A stretch of DNA of 64,000 nucleotides from a virus, in IMG/VR virus record IMGVR_UViG_3300004806_000019, positions 1 to 64,000 of that record; one strand, 5' to 3'. Below are positions 14,301 to 20,093 of this stretch, piece after piece. A program made the translations under genes and the position numbers. The notes below the pieces were generated by a model, which worked only from the letters and a program-made list of their open reading frames with translations, was not told the origin of the DNA and did not search any database. Each line of letters begins with the position of its first letter. Position 1 is the first letter of the stretch.

Positions 14301-14372
14301 TTATCGATCCAACATGAGGCCAAGAACGAAAAGGGCGATGGCTGGTATTAAAACGACGATATATGCATTCAT
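14301..14372 (-). CDS. candidate 23-aa transmembrane peptide
   Basis: The ATG overlaps the TGA of the gene upstream (ATGA) and the frame ends just before the next start. Nearly all of it is one membrane helix (YIVVLIPAIALFVLGLML) flanked by Asn and Asp-Arg. The perfect fit between neighbours and the coupling argue for translation, the tiny size argues for caution. Confidence 0.4.
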   Translation of the reverse strand: MNAYIVVLIPAIALFVLGLMLDR

Positions 14373-14749
14373 TCTTCAGTCCTTTCTGGCATTCTTTCAT
14401 TTTTGATTGCGGTGATAACGCAGGCGACATCGAGCGGAAATCTTCTGGCTTGGCGACTGCTAACCCCGTAATGGTCTAGGTCGCATTCCAAAATTCTCTT
14501 CATTTTTCCCTTTTCATGTTGCCAAAGCACAAAGCCATGCTCCCCGGTTTGGACATGAAACTCGTCTGGTTTGAAATTGCTGCTTTCAATCATAATCATG
14601 TCGTCCACCTGATCATCGCAGGTAGGAACGGGAACAAGCTTAACGTCTGGAATATTCATTATTGCGCGTTCCAGGCGTTGATAAATCCACCTGGATTCTC
14701 CGAAGAAGAGATTCTCAGGCTTTTGCTCCATTGGTGTCCATTCGGTCAT
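14369..14749 (-). CDS. hypothetical protein, 126 aa
   Basis: ATG 14749 with GGAGG five bases upstream. Begins MTEWTPMEQKPENLFFGESR; the C-terminal third (ARRFPLDVACVITAIKNER) is helical. Downstream of the hairpin at 14781-14814, so its message may be separately stabilised or processed. Function unknown. Confidence 0.65.
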   Translation of the reverse strand: MTEWTPMEQKPENLFFGESRWIYQRLERAIMNIPDVKLVPVPTCDDQVDDMIMIESSNFKPDEFHVQTGEHGFVLWQHEKGKMKRILECDLDHYGVSSRQARRFPLDVACVITAIKNERMPERTEE

Positions 14750-14770
14750 TTTGTCCTCCAAAGTCTTCCT

Positions 14771-14814
14771 GTGACTCCTAAACCCCAGCTTGGGCTTTCA
14801 CCAAGTCTGGGGTT
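14771..14814 (-). promoter_or_regulatory. intercistronic hairpin with downstream conserved motif
   Basis: Thirteen-pair stem (arms 14781-14793 and 14801-14814, one bulge). Reading the reverse strand, the stem ends in GGGGTT and runs straight into TAGGAGTCA. The same order, stem then GGGGTTAAGGAGTCA, recurs at 15619-15589. There is no U-run, so processing site, stabiliser or protein-binding site is more likely than a terminator. Confidence 0.45.
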
Positions 14815-14839
14815 GAAGTTTTGATGGTTGAAAAAAATA

Positions 14840-15079
14840 TCAAATGATCCTTTCGTATTGATAATCCGCCCATTCATTCAGTTGCTTCATAAAGCGGTCG
14901 TAGTCCTCCTGAGAGAGGTTTACGGATGACATGAAGGCTTTGTCGGCGGCATTGACGTACTGCTCGACGTAGCTTTCTATGGCATCTTCAGAGATTGGCG
15001 CTTGAGGATCCGGAAATTCCCATGGCAGGGTGTCCAGGTCTTCCAGGTAGCATTGATGCTCGATCTCTTCAAAGGTCAT
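14840..15079 (-). CDS. hypothetical acidic protein, 79 aa
   Basis: Very acidic helical protein (MTFEEIEHQCYLEDLDTLPW; repeated Glu/Asp to the end). It has a good ribosome site (GGAGG) in front of the ATG. Charge and size fit DNA-mimic or anti-defence proteins, though nothing specific is recognisable. Part of the reverse accessory operon. Confidence 0.65.
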   Translation of the reverse strand: MTFEEIEHQCYLEDLDTLPWEFPDPQAPISEDAIESYVEQYVNAADKAFMSSVNLSQEDYDRFMKQLNEWADYQYERII

Positions 15080-15088
15080 TTATGCCTC

Positions 15089-15403
15089 CTAATAGCCTGC
15101 GGCTTCAGCTTCATAGTCTCGTTGGCTTGTGCTGATTTCCTTCCAATCCGGAAATCCATATTCATTAAGGGTTTTTCCGTCCCAGGAAGATTCTCCAGAT
15201 CGATCAAGGCGGCCATCACAATCGTTTGCCCGGTCTATCCATTCCCGGTGTATTTTTCCGCCATCGTTATAAATGGTTGTGGATTCTGACACCCATCCCT
15301 CTTCTGTATCCTCGTAATCGTACCAAGAGAAACGCTCTCCAGGGGCAAGCCGCACTGTCCTGCGACGGCCATTCCGATAGAACGGAACTAGGATTGTTCT
15401 CAT
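15089..15403 (-). CDS. hypothetical protein, 104 aa
   Basis: Starts immediately after the TAA of the 54-aa gene (TAAATG), with GGGGGAA upstream. N-terminus is basic (FYRNGRRRTVRLAPGERFSW), the rest acidic and Trp/Tyr-rich, giving a two-faced small domain. Unknown function; same operon. Confidence 0.62.
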   Translation of the reverse strand: MRTILVPFYRNGRRRTVRLAPGERFSWYDYEDTEEGWVSESTTIYNDGGKIHREWIDRANDCDGRLDRSGESSWDGKTLNEYGFPDWKEISTSQRDYEAEAAGY

Positions 15404-15568
15404 TTATTCCCCCTTCTTGCAGATTTTGATGGCCTTGGCGCGATGTTTGCCTTTGAGGTATTCCAGCGACTGTTCAAAGTCTGCCGATGGAACCATGACC
15501 TGGATTATCATAATTCCATTGGTGCTTTTGAGTGCGACATCGAGTGCCGCTTGGGTATCTTTCGTCAT
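15404..15568 (-). CDS. hypothetical protein, 54 aa
   Basis: Small frame with GGAGG five bases before the ATG and direct abutment to the next gene. A short beta-alpha-beta fold is likely (GIMIIQVMVPSADFEQSLEYL) with a basic C-terminal tail (KHRAKAIKICKKGE). It lies just downstream of the second intercistronic hairpin. Confidence 0.6.
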   Translation of the reverse strand: MTKDTQAALDVALKSTNGIMIIQVMVPSADFEQSLEYLKGKHRAKAIKICKKGE

Positions 15569-15588
15569 CGAAACCTCCTCTGTTTCTG

Positions 15589-15619
15589 ACTCCTTAACCC
15601 CGCCAGGGTTTCCCCTGGC
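15589..15619 (-). promoter_or_regulatory. second intercistronic hairpin with the same downstream motif
   Basis: GCCAGGG (15602-15608), four-base loop, CCCTGGC (15613-15619). On the reverse strand it is followed by GGGGTTAAGGAGTCA, almost identical to the sequence after the 14781-14814 hairpin. On the forward strand a T-run follows about 15 bases later, but no forward transcript is expected here. Confidence 0.4.
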
Positions 15620-15646
15620 AGGGCTTTGAATTGCCTGGTTTTTTTG

Positions 15647-15823
15647 TTATGAATGTGTGTATCCATCCTCCTCTATGCCTAACCACATGCCACCCCAATG
15701 CACCATTAAGCAGTCTCCGAAAGCTCGTTGTACGGTCTTGCGAAAGGCTTTGTAGGAAATGCCTAATGGAGTGCGGTCATAGACCCGCTTTAAGGCTTTG
15801 CGCTGTTCTTTGGTGATGGGCAT
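15647..15823 (-). CDS. hypothetical phage protein, 58 aa
   Basis: ATG 15823 follows AGGAG by seven bases; an in-frame start seven codons earlier is less likely. Begins MPITKEQRKALKRVYDR and ends with a hydrophobic/Trp segment (MVHWGGMWLGIEEDG); such proteins are widespread in tailed phages without known function. The basic N-terminal helix and the acidic tail suggest a binding domain. Confidence 0.65.
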   Translation of the reverse strand: MPITKEQRKALKRVYDRTPLGISYKAFRKTVQRAFGDCLMVHWGGMWLGIEEDGYTHS

Positions 15824-15825
15824 GG

Positions 15826-16056
15826 CTATTCTCCTAGTGACCAATCGATGTTTTCCAGGTCATCAGCGGCTTGCTCGACAAGGTTAATCTTCTCTTGTAG
15901 GTCTTCGCCCTTCTGGCTTTCCTGCCAAGTTTCTGTCTTGCCATAATAATAGTCCTGAAGGCGTTCTTGTTCTTCTCTGAGCATTTCAAGAGCTTCTGTC
16001 ACAAGGTCTTGCGCCCTTGAGTAGATATCTTTGTCGATCTCTGTTGCCTTTGCCAT
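15826..16056 (-). CDS. hypothetical coiled-coil protein, 76 aa
   Basis: Highly charged helix throughout, rich in Glu/Gln (EALEMLREEQERLQDYYYGK), overlapping the stop of the next upstream gene by one base. A dimeric coiled coil is likely. Unknown role in the reverse operon. Confidence 0.62.
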   Translation of the reverse strand: MAKATEIDKDIYSRAQDLVTEALEMLREEQERLQDYYYGKTETWQESQKGEDLQEKINLVEQAADDLENIDWSLGE

Positions 16057-16247
16057 TATTCATCGTCCTCTGCGTTGTGTTCCCAATGGCCTATAGTGTT
16101 GCCATTGGAGTCTTTGATTTTGCCCATTGTGTCGCCACGATGGACGAGTCTGATAATGTCACTCAGGATAAATTCAATTTCGTCACGGTCTTGGTCATCC
16201 GTGAAAGCGTCATTATCGGTTTGAAACTCGATAAGGAAGTGCATCAT
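16056..16247 (-). CDS. hypothetical acidic protein, 63 aa
   Basis: Acidic N-terminal half (IEFQTDNDAFTDDQDRDEIE) and a C-terminal motif GKIKDSNGNTIGHWE that resembles a recurring beta-hairpin in uncharacterised phage proteins. ATGA overlap with the gene upstream. Not recognised beyond that. Confidence 0.6.
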   Translation of the reverse strand: MMHFLIEFQTDNDAFTDDQDRDEIEFILSDIIRLVHRGDTMGKIKDSNGNTIGHWEHNAEDDE

Positions 16248-16507
16248 GCGGCCCCGACAAGTTCGGCATTATCTGCGTTGACGTTTTCACAAATTTTCCG
16301 GCAATGGTCCCATCGACCCCAATTGATAGCTTCCTGGCCAGATAGAAAGGCAAGCTGATGAATGATTAGATAGACGGCTTCATCCTGGCTGGGTTGAATG
16401 CCGTCTTCCTGGGCATCGTCTTCCGCTTTGACTAAAGCTCTGGCGATAGCACGGACGTTACAGGCGCCATCGTTGATAAAAATTGCATCTCTGTGTCTTG
16501 AATACAT
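16244..16507 (-). CDS. hypothetical protein, 87 aa, first gene of the reverse accessory operon
   Basis: ATG 16507 has GGGAAGG seven bases upstream and lies about 31 bases after the predicted transcription start; the longer frame that opens at 16576 begins before the promoter's -10 and is rejected. The product is helical with conserved-looking Ala/Glu helices (ACNVRAIARALVKAEDD). Promoter-proximal genes of such operons are made earliest, but the function is unknown. Confidence 0.6.
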   Translation of the reverse strand: MYSRHRDAIFINDGACNVRAIARALVKAEDDAQEDGIQPSQDEAVYLIIHQLAFLSGQEAINWGRWDHCRKICENVNADNAELVGAA

Positions 16508-16544
16508 GGCCAAACCTTCCCTGTTTTGCCTTGGTGATAAAGAA

Positions 16545-16573
16545 ATTGTATGCCATTGGCATAGCTGTTTCAA
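16545..16573 (-). promoter_or_regulatory. promoter of the reverse accessory operon with spacer palindrome
   Basis: On the reverse strand TTGAAA (16573-16568), exactly 17 bases, TACAAT (16550-16545), a strong sigma70-like match. The spacer holds the odd palindrome ATGCCATTGGCAT (16550-16562), extendable to 15 bases, whose CCATTGG core is shared with the motif at 16604, 29987 and 30006. Confidence 0.65.
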
Positions 16574-16603
16574 CAAAAAAGTTCTCAGGTAATCCCTGAT
16601 AGT

Positions 16604-16613
16604 CCCATTGGAT
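16604..16613. promoter_or_regulatory. CCCATTGGAT operator-like motif
   Basis: Exact ten-base copy of the motif found twice at 29987-30015. It lies midway between the divergent promoters at 16545-16573 (reverse) and 16642-16669 (forward), about 30 bases from each -35, where an activator or looping repressor could act on both. Confidence 0.5.
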
Positions 16614-16641
16614 CAATTTAATCCCCGCCAATGTCTTTCGC

Positions 16642-16669
16642 TTGTCAAGGTATGGGTTTTTGGTACAAT
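16642..16669 (+). promoter_or_regulatory. forward promoter giving a leaderless message
   Basis: TTGTCA (16642-16647), 16-base spacer, TACAAT (16664-16669). The ATG of the next gene is six bases after the -10, at the expected start point, and has no Shine-Dalgarno sequence. Confidence 0.55.
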
Positions 16670-16675
16670 AAGCCT

Positions 16676-17056
16676 ATGGAATCCCTAGATATTCAGATTT
16701 TAGACCAAGAGGCTTTGGTCACTGTGCTTGGCGAGGCGCTTCATAGTGCCTTGTCGGCGCTATCTGGCACGGATTTATCCCGTCACGATGTAGCACAAGA
16801 GGTAATTTATGCACTGGAGGACGCAGTGGAGGACGACGAGGCGCAGATCCATAGGGTTAGCGAGGATTTGGCGCAGACATTGGTTGTATTGGATCGATTG
16901 TCTGGGGGAGGCTCTGGCATCCTGCAAGACATGCTTGAAAAGCGTGTTGAAGCGATTAATCGGAAGCTGGACGATCTAAGGCGGTACATTGCAGCGAGGA
17001 AGGAAGGCTTGCGTGTAATGGAAGGCGTGAGCTACCGGGTTGACTATGAGCAGTAG
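16676..17056 (+). CDS. hypothetical helical protein upstream of the terminase
   Basis: 126 aa. Start at ATG 16676 fits the promoter; an ATG 15 codons earlier lies upstream of the -10 and is rejected. The product is acidic and helical with a central coiled coil (ILQDMLEKRVEAINRKLDDL). Late-operon proteins before the terminase small subunit are often packaging accessories, but this is inference. Possibly translated from a leaderless message. Confidence 0.62.
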   Translation: MESLDIQILDQEALVTVLGEALHSALSALSGTDLSRHDVAQEVIYALEDAVEDDEAQIHRVSEDLAQTLVVLDRLSGGGSGILQDMLEKRVEAINRKLDDLRRYIAARKEGLRVMEGVSYRVDYEQ

Positions 17057-17264
17057 CGAGGAAGCTGTTCTGATCGTATCTGAGTGTGAAAAAACGATGC
17101 GTTGCAGCCTGCGGTATCCTCCTTGTGAAAGTGATATGGCTCTTGATTGGTATGCTGGTTTGGTCCGTTTGGTAATGATTTGCATGGCAGATAGTTTGAA
17201 GGTGCCACCGGAGAGAATGTTTAGGGCGGTAATGATGCACGATATTGAGGGAGGGATTAATTGA
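17046..17264 (+). CDS. hypothetical protein, 72 aa
   Basis: Overlaps the preceding gene by 11 bases and the terminase small subunit by four. Contains three Cys and a hydrophobic centre (ALDWYAGLVRLVMICMADSL) that may be an amphipathic or buried helix. Not recognised; translation probably depends on coupling. Confidence 0.55.
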   Translation: MSSSEEAVLIVSECEKTMRCSLRYPPCESDMALDWYAGLVRLVMICMADSLKVPPERMFRAVMMHDIEGGIN

Positions 17265-17884
17265 GCAGAGCGCAGCCTAACTTGCTTCCTGGCGGTCTGA
17301 CGATGCGGCAGGCTAATTTCGTTACGGAGTATCTACGGACAGGCGTTGCAATCGACGCTTTCAAGAGGGCCGGGTATTCTTGGAAAAATTCGTCACCTAA
17401 CACCTTGAAGACTGATGTTTACAAGCTCCTGCGTCATCCGAAGATTGTTGACGCCATTGGAAAGGCTCACCACAGGGCGGCAGAAAAGAGTGATCTCACT
17501 GTAGACAAGCTTCAAAGGGAATTGATGCGGATTGCTTTCTCGGATGTCTCTGAAATCTGCGATTGGACACAGAACAGGGTTATTTTGCGATCTTCGGTAA
17601 AGATGGGGAGGGACCAAACCGCAGCGATCGCTGAAGTTAAGAAGACCAAGGATGGGGTTGTGGTCCGTATGCACGACAAGCTTTCAGCGATTGACAAGCT
17701 CTGCAAGATGCTGGGTTTGGCGGAAGGTGCCAAGAAGGCGGGGGACGATGCGAAGGATGTCACGCCAGAGACGGATGAATTGAGGAAGAAGCTGTTTAAG
17801 CTTCTATCAGACAGGAACCGCTCGGATCCGATAGACGAGCCTGCGATTCCTGCTCTGATCGACCAGCCTAATGACAATGGCTAG
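17261..17884 (+). CDS. terS: terminase small subunit
   Basis: 207 aa. The N-terminal DNA-binding part (LTMRQANFVTEYLRTGVAID, KRAGYSWKNSSPNTLKTDVY) follows the Terminase_2 pattern Q-x-x-F-V-x-E-Y-L with a helix-turn-helix that recognises the packaging site. The middle helices and the LSAIDKLCKMLGLAEGAKK region match the oligomerisation domain. It starts at a TTG after GGAGGG. Unusually, the large subunit is not next: reverse-strand genes and a long non-coding region intervene. The stop shares CTAG with the stop of the convergent HTH gene. Confidence 0.82.
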   Translation: MSRAQPNLLPGGLTMRQANFVTEYLRTGVAIDAFKRAGYSWKNSSPNTLKTDVYKLLRHPKIVDAIGKAHHRAAEKSDLTVDKLQRELMRIAFSDVSEICDWTQNRVILRSSVKMGRDQTAAIAEVKKTKDGVVVRMHDKLSAIDKLCKMLGLAEGAKKAGDDAKDVTPETDELRKKLFKLLSDRNRSDPIDEPAIPALIDQPNDNG

Positions 17885-18108
17885 ATTGGACGTTTTGGTT
17901 TCTGAAAGGGTTCAAGGCCAAATGCTATCGCGGCACACGCCAAAGCAATTTGATTTGATATTGGGGTTAGTTCCCCTTTGGCGTTTGTGTACCCGGCTTC
18001 CAGTTGCCAATACCAGTTTTGGGATAGTTCAAGGAGACGAGCGGCTTTCGCTTTGGAGAGGCCCAGGCTTTCCCTCCAGGCTAAAAGTTCGGAATGGTGG
18101 AACGCCAT
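17881..18108 (-). CDS. XRE-like helix-turn-helix protein
   Basis: 75 aa from ATG 18108, six bases after GGGAGGG. The core HHSELLAWRESLGLSKAKAA then RLLELSQNWYWQLEAG is a Cro/XRE-type DNA-binding fold, with A-K-A-A-x-L-L as helix 2 and SQNWYWQLEAG as recognition helix. It is the last gene of the reverse cassette 17881-19300 and converges on terS with a four-base overlap. A regulator of the cassette or of late genes is likely. Confidence 0.75.
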   Translation of the reverse strand: MAFHHSELLAWRESLGLSKAKAARLLELSQNWYWQLEAGYTNAKGELTPISNQIALACAAIAFGLEPFQKPKRPI

Positions 18109-18110
18109 TT

Positions 18111-18347
18111 TCAGCCCTCCCAATCGGAAATGTTGATTTTGATGGTATCTGGGGCGCTGTGAGAGGCGAATCTTTCCGTCTTGACGCTACCGGCATACAC
18201 GAGCAGGCCATTAGCGATCTTCTCAGCCTCTTCGGCGCTGATGTAAACCGTTCCTCTGACGTTAAGGACGGACAAGGCGATTTGGTCGCAATAGCGATGC
18301 AGGCTTATCGCGGCATCCTTGTAGGAAACGGATTTTTCATTTTGCAT
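18111..18347 (-). CDS. hypothetical protein, 78 aa
   Basis: AAGGGG upstream of the ATG, immediately after the stop of the previous gene. Mixed alpha/beta sequence (GTVYISAEEAEKIANGLLVY) of unknown function, in the reverse cassette between terS and terL. Confidence 0.62.
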   Translation of the reverse strand: MQNEKSVSYKDAAISLHRYCDQIALSVLNVRGTVYISAEEAEKIANGLLVYAGSVKTERFASHSAPDTIKINISDWEG

Positions 18348-18353
18348 GATGGA

Positions 18354-18761
18354 TTACCCCTTGATTCGTTTGCAGTGAATGATCTGGGTGTTGTCGCCGT
18401 AGGAGACGCCATGCCACGTCGCTTTGATGTCTCCATTGGAGTCTGGCCCAGCAAACCACACATCATAACGTTTGCCGGCGATGTTATGCCGACCGAGGCG
18501 CCGTTGTCCGACAGTGAATCGGAGTGTACCGGGCCAATTAGAGATTTCGACCTTGCCCCAAGAGTAGTCTTCCTCTCTCGGGCCATGGATGAGGTAGAGC
18601 ATAATTTTCCCTTCCTCGGCCATTTCCTGTCGATCTTGCAAGGCGCAGCAGGCGTAGCAGAACTTGTGGCCATCGGAATTGGTGGCGTAACCCGTTCCGC
18701 ATGTCCCTTCGGGCGTTTCGAGGTCTTGGTCGCATTGAAAGCAATGGAAAGTGTCGGTCAT
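18354..18761 (-). CDS. hypothetical zinc-binding protein, 135 aa
   Basis: N-terminal Cys-rich module FHCFQCDQDLETPEG, CGTGYA, then FCYACCALQDRQ: Cys-x2-Cys and Cys-x2-Cys pairs spaced about 25-30 residues form a treble-clef or ribbon type zinc site. The C-terminal half is beta-rich (GKRYDVWFAGPDSNGD). It resembles small phage proteins seen in accessory operons of many tailed phages; role unknown. Confidence 0.68.
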   Translation of the reverse strand: MTDTFHCFQCDQDLETPEGTCGTGYATNSDGHKFCYACCALQDRQEMAEEGKIMLYLIHGPREEDYSWGKVEISNWPGTLRFTVGQRRLGRHNIAGKRYDVWFAGPDSNGDIKATWHGVSYGDNTQIIHCKRIKG

Positions 18762-18764
18762 GGT

Positions 18765-18980
18765 TCAGGCCCTCATATTCAGGTAAACGAGACGGGCGCC
18801 CGGTGTGGCGTTGGAAAAGGTTTCTTTCTCGGTCGCCATCGTGAAGCCTTGAGCAATCTTTCCCTCAACCCAGAGAGATGCAGCTTTAGAGTCTTCCCCA
18901 AAGTGCATGGTCGTAGAGCGGGTAACGCCTTCCCCATTCTCCCGGCAACCCGCCTCGAAAGTGTAAAGTTTGTCAGTCAT
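18765..18980 (-). CDS. hypothetical protein, 71 aa
   Basis: AGGAG eight bases before the ATG. The product begins MTDKLYTFEAGCRENGEG and looks like a small beta/alpha domain without catalytic residues. Third gene of the terS-terL cassette. Confidence 0.62.
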   Translation of the reverse strand: MTDKLYTFEAGCRENGEGVTRSTTMHFGEDSKAASLWVEGKIAQGFTMATEKETFSNATPGARLVYLNMRA

Positions 18981-19037
18981 AGCTCACTCTCCTGTTGTAG
19001 ATACATTGTAGATACCCCGAAGCTTGGCGCTTCACTC

Positions 19038-19059
19038 AGGACCGACCAAAGCCGGTCCT
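19038..19059 (-). promoter_or_regulatory. intercistronic hairpin
   Basis: AGGACCG (19038-19044) and CGGTCCT (19053-19059) with an eight-base loop, in the 101-base gap between two cassette genes. No U-run follows on the reverse strand, so message stabilisation or partial attenuation is more likely than termination. Confidence 0.4.
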
Positions 19060-19081
19060 GGCTGAAAAACCAAACGGCGGA

Positions 19082-19300
19082 TCAGTCCTCAATCCAGAAC
19101 TGTACCCCTAGGTGATCCGATAGCTTCCTCCCATAAGCCTCAACAGCATCCATATCATCCCCCTCCGCTAACAAAACAGGATCACACCGGTCGTCATTGT
19201 ACAAACCGTACAACTCTAAAACCTCCCCACCACAACGCAGCTCAATCGCCTCAAAAACCCCACGAACCTCAGATACATCGATGTATTTAACTGTAGACAT
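19082..19300 (-). CDS. hypothetical acidic protein, 72 aa, first gene of the cassette
   Basis: ATG 19300 follows AGGAG by eight bases; an open frame extends upstream to 19489 but without a ribosome site and past the promoter. The product (begins MSTVKYIDVSEVRGVFEAIE) is acidic, mixed alpha/beta. It would be the first gene transcribed from the reverse promoter at 19446-19474, downstream of the FNR-like boxes. Confidence 0.6.
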   Translation of the reverse strand: MSTVKYIDVSEVRGVFEAIELRCGGEVLELYGLYNDDRCDPVLLAEGDDMDAVEAYGRKLSDHLGVQFWIED

Positions 19301-19445
19301 GGCGCTTACTCCTCTGTGAAACCTCAAACCAGCAACCCCGCAGCTTCCCTCAATACATAGACCAATCAAAAAACCCCGAAAACTCGCTGTGGACCTAGGT
19401 TTATCCTCTAATCTTTTCCGCCGCAGCATCGTTGCTGTTGCCCCT

Positions 19446-19474
19446 CTTATATCAGTCACTGAGAGGTTTGTCAC
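19446..19474 (-). promoter_or_regulatory. reverse promoter of the terS-terL cassette
   Basis: Reverse strand: GTGACA (19474-19469), 17 bases, TATAAG (19451-19446). It would start transcription near 19439, leaving a leader of about 139 bases. The nearest FNR-like box is centred about 88 bases upstream of that start. Confidence 0.5.
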
Positions 19475-19520
19475 GCGCCAATACCGCAATGACCAAGTTT
19501 TTTACCAATGACCGGTAGAT

Positions 19521-19605
19521 TTGACCTAAATCAAATAGGTATGGCGCCCTGACCTATTGATCTAAATCAATACGTCAGCCTTCCTGACCTATTGATCTAA
19601 ATCAA
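19521..19605. promoter_or_regulatory. three FNR/FixK-type binding sites in tandem
   Basis: TTGACCTAAATCAA at 19521-19534 and two exact copies of TTGATCTAAATCAA at 19557-19570 and 19592-19605. The two latter match the FNR/Anr consensus TTGAT-N4-ATCAA at every defined base. The second and third sites are embedded in a 24-base direct repeat (19548-19571 and 19583-19606); the flank of the first site is in inverted order. Centre spacing is 35-36 bases. They could recruit a host oxygen or redox regulator, or be iterons. Confidence 0.6.
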
Positions 19606-19609
19606 TTGA

Positions 19610-20050
19610 AGCGGCCCTTCGGGGAACATCTAGACGGACCTGGGAGCGTTTCCCCTGGTTAGATGTCCTCCCGAAAAATCGCCCTGGTTGACTCACGTAT
19701 ATGAAACGAGTCCGGGCAAGCCTCCCCCGACGCGCATACATATATGAACGGACAGGACCATGACCTTTCTTCTGCCGATCCGCCCACCGACCTTCCCTTC
19801 TCCTCCTTCCCTACCCTGCACCACAGGACGGCCCCTGGCCGCAACAGTCCCCCCCGCCACCCGCCGCCCCCGGCCCCACACCCCCGAAAACGGGCGAAGG
19901 GGTGGGACTCCCCCCTAGTGTGCCCACACGGTGATTGTCGGGGTTTTTTTTTATAATTTGGAATCTGGTAGGAAAGTCCCCCCCCCGGTGGGGGTGGGGT
20001 TGGCACTGGTGGGATTAAGTTGATTGGAATGAATAGGGTGGTATCGTGTA
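19610..20050. other. structured, pyrimidine-rich non-coding region before terL
   Basis: No credible gene in about 440 bases. It contains an inverted repeat with arms ACATCTA (19626-19632) and TAGATGT (19660-19666) plus an inner stem, a second (GCCC/GACTC at 19681-19694 against GAGTC/GGGC at 19708-19717), a C-rich forward strand (19720-19920), a G4 stretch then nine T (19938-19952), and nine C followed by G-rich sequence (19978-20000) that can fold on itself. Candidates are a packaging site read by the terminase, a structured RNA, or a termination region. Confidence 0.5.
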
Positions 20051-20057
20051 GATTGTC

Positions 20058-20066
20058 TGGTATAAT
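20058..20066 (+). promoter_or_regulatory. extended -10 promoter for terL
   Basis: TGGTATAAT (20058-20066) is a full extended -10 element (TGn plus perfect TATAAT) without a convincing -35. Expected start is near 20073, 21 bases before the terL ATG. Confidence 0.5.
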
Positions 20067-20093
20067 ATAGCCTTGTTGGGATTGGTTGAGACG

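Noticed and set aside
17871-19115. Long forward-strand open frame of 414 codons antisense to the terS-terL cassette.
   Set aside because: The reverse-strand genes there have Shine-Dalgarno sequences, couplings and recognisable domains (XRE fold, Cys module). The forward frame has no ribosome site, no domain and ends in a region of hairpins.
19659-20006. Reverse-strand frame in the C-rich region before terL.
   Set aside because: Composition is Gly/Arg/Pro low complexity that follows from the C-rich tract; no start signal and no domain.
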